A stretch of 64,000 nt of DNA, taken from contig NZ_BAABGY010000005.1 of assembly GCF_039541815.1 (NCBI RefSeq), positions 1-64,000 of the forward strand, read 5' to 3'. Positions 63,226 through 64,000 of the stretch are shown here, piece after piece (within the stretch, counting starts at the first letter, position 1; the number at the start of each line of letters is the position of its first letter). The notes beneath the pieces are model-generated. The model had not been told where the DNA came from and did not search any database. It worked only from the letters and a program-made list of their open reading frames with translations. This DNA is from Flavisolibacter amylovorans. GTDB taxonomy: Bacteria > Bacteroidota > Bacteroidia > Chitinophagales > Chitinophagaceae. A program made the translations under genes and the position numbers.

Positions 63226-63639
63226 ATGACGACAGCGAACACAAAACCGACCTTTCTATATGCGGAGGACGATCTCGACGACTACGAAGCGCTGAAGGAC
63301 GCACTGGAACAGATCACCGATAAATATGAGCTGGCCCACGCCAAGAACGGCAGTGAGGTCATCAGCTACCTCGAGGGCGAGAAAGGCCCCATTCCCTGCC
63401 TCATTGTGCTCGACCTCAATATGCCCATCATGGACGGCAAGGAAACCCTGCTTTGGCTGAAGGAAACGGAAGCCTTCCGCGAGATCCCCACCATGATCTT
63501 CACCACCTCCTCGCGCGAGGAGGACATCAAGCTTTGCCAGAGCCACAACTGCACGTTTTTCAGAAAGCCCACCTTATACCGCGATCTGCTGCATGTAGTA
63601 CAAATTATGCTACAAATGTGTGGCGAATCCAAGGGCTGA
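63226..63639 (+). CDS. CheY-like single-domain response regulator
   Basis: The 137-residue protein is a receiver domain without an output domain: acidic pair in LYAEDDLDDY, phospho-acceptor Asp63 in LIVLDLNMPIMDG, Thr in IFTTSSREED and Lys in FFRKPTLYRDL. This layout is common in Bacteroidota phosphorelays, where such regulators act by protein contact, often next to hybrid kinases. No kinase is adjacent on this strand apart from the one at 61446. The ATG at 63226 gives the family N-terminus. Confidence 0.93.
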   Translation: MTTANTKPTFLYAEDDLDDYEALKDALEQITDKYELAHAKNGSEVISYLEGEKGPIPCLIVLDLNMPIMDGKETLLWLKETEAFREIPTMIFTTSSREEDIKLCQSHNCTFFRKPTLYRDLLHVVQIMLQMCGESKG

Positions 63640-63702
63640 TTTTCAGGCTCGTTGTTTGTTTTTCCATAGCGATCGATATGTGTGGATCGTAAACTGTGGG
63701 TT

Positions 63703-63900
63703 ATGGAAAATCGGGAAAGACACCAGCTGGAACGGCTCTACGTACAGCAGACCAAGCAATATCTGCAAAGCCTGCGTGCAGGCGCATCCAGTTCGGAATT
63801 GGAAATGCAAAAGGAACGCATCCTGCAACTGTCGCAGCAGATGGACAAAGGGGGGCATTATGGCGACCCTTCGGCTCATCGCCTGCGCGGTCATCGCTGA
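63703..63900 (+). CDS. Small helical hypothetical protein
   Basis: The 65-residue product (MENRERHQLERLYVQQTKQYLQSLRAGASSSELEMQKERILQLSQQMDKGG) is two amphipathic helices joined by a short turn, a pattern found in small Bacteroidota proteins of unknown function. It is translated from the ATG at 63703 and ends before two terminator hairpins. No partner is clear. Confidence 0.65.
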   Translation: MENRERHQLERLYVQQTKQYLQSLRAGASSSELEMQKERILQLSQQMDKGGHYGDPSAHRLRGHR

Positions 63901-63916
63901 TGATGCAAGAAATGTG

Positions 63917-63945
63917 AAGAGGCGTCGCAAGGCGCCTCTTTTTAT
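63917..63945 (+). terminator. Terminator after the small helical protein gene
   Basis: AAGAGGCG and CGCCTCTT pair across an 8-base loop and run into T residues. Confidence 0.85.
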
Positions 63946-63965
63946 GTGGTGGGATGCCGCAAAAG

Positions 63966-63991
63966 AAAAGAGGCCCCGCGGAGCCTCTTTT
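63966..63991. terminator. Second terminator at the window end
   Basis: AAAAGAGGC and GCCTCTTTT pair across an 8-base loop. The A and T runs make it suitable for a gene beyond the window on the minus strand as well. Confidence 0.8.
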
Positions 63992-64000
63992 CCTGGTGAA

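Overview
The window is a GC-rich (about 60%) chromosomal segment of a Bacteroidota bacterium, most likely family Chitinophagaceae. The evidence is: promoter -7 boxes of the TAnnTTTG type instead of E. coli-type boxes, almost no Shine-Dalgarno sequences, two proteins with type IX secretion (T9SS) sorting domains, a carboxypeptidase-like/plug/barrel receptor, the short Bacteroidota form of AMP nucleosidase, and many signal peptides ending in AQ. It opens with the last bases of a 5S rRNA gene and its terminator.

Layout. 0.2-11.2 kb: a phosphatase lipoprotein, then a tight three-gene operon (outer-membrane barrel, 2012-residue secreted protein, fibronectin type III protein). 11-20 kb: M14 peptidase, rpsT, sucA-sucB, an XAC2610-like lipoprotein and an RsmB-type rRNA methyltransferase. 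20-30 kb: a subtilisin with a T9SS tail and its lipoprotein partner, mnmA, a PKD-repeat T9SS protein and a TIM-barrel-like lipoprotein. 29.7-36 kb: an ECF sigma/membrane-partner pair, NlpC/P60 peptidase, a duplicated secreted pair, a four-gene operon (lipoprotein, crcB, ppa, TauE) and phoH. 36-49.7 kb: membrane glycosyltransferase-like protein plus GT2, ssb, a type-2 malate/lactate dehydrogenase, lysC, queA, PAP2 phosphatase, fused peptide ABC ATPase, amn, HsdR-N protein and a sterol-desaturase-family oxygenase. 50-57 kb: lytic transglycosylase, Hsp20, MFS exporter, acyP/YdeI pair and a scatter of very hydrophilic small proteins. 57-64 kb: an outer-membrane receptor, an OmpR/histidine kinase pair, and a CheY-like regulator.

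The genes are mostly ordinary; the striking part is the DNA between them. Nearly every sizeable gap holds short tandem arrays with an exact period of 7, 8 or 9 bases (units such as AGATCTC, AGGAACA, AATAACG, CATTAGCA, AATACTTG, ACGCGGAAA, AACCTTAAG). Different families lie side by side, several supply the stop codon or last residues of the adjacent gene, and three AGATCTC arrays sit directly upstream of a TACCTTTG promoter box. The window also has four copies of a 32-base palindromic repeat, a triple 38-base tandem palindrome with compensatory changes, two related inverted-repeat elements of about 220-280 bp, and a 160-bp imperfect cruciform built of octamers around a terminator. This layered repeat landscape is the best candidate for something little described.

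All calls come from reading the sequence only. Family names rest on recognised motifs; no database search was possible.
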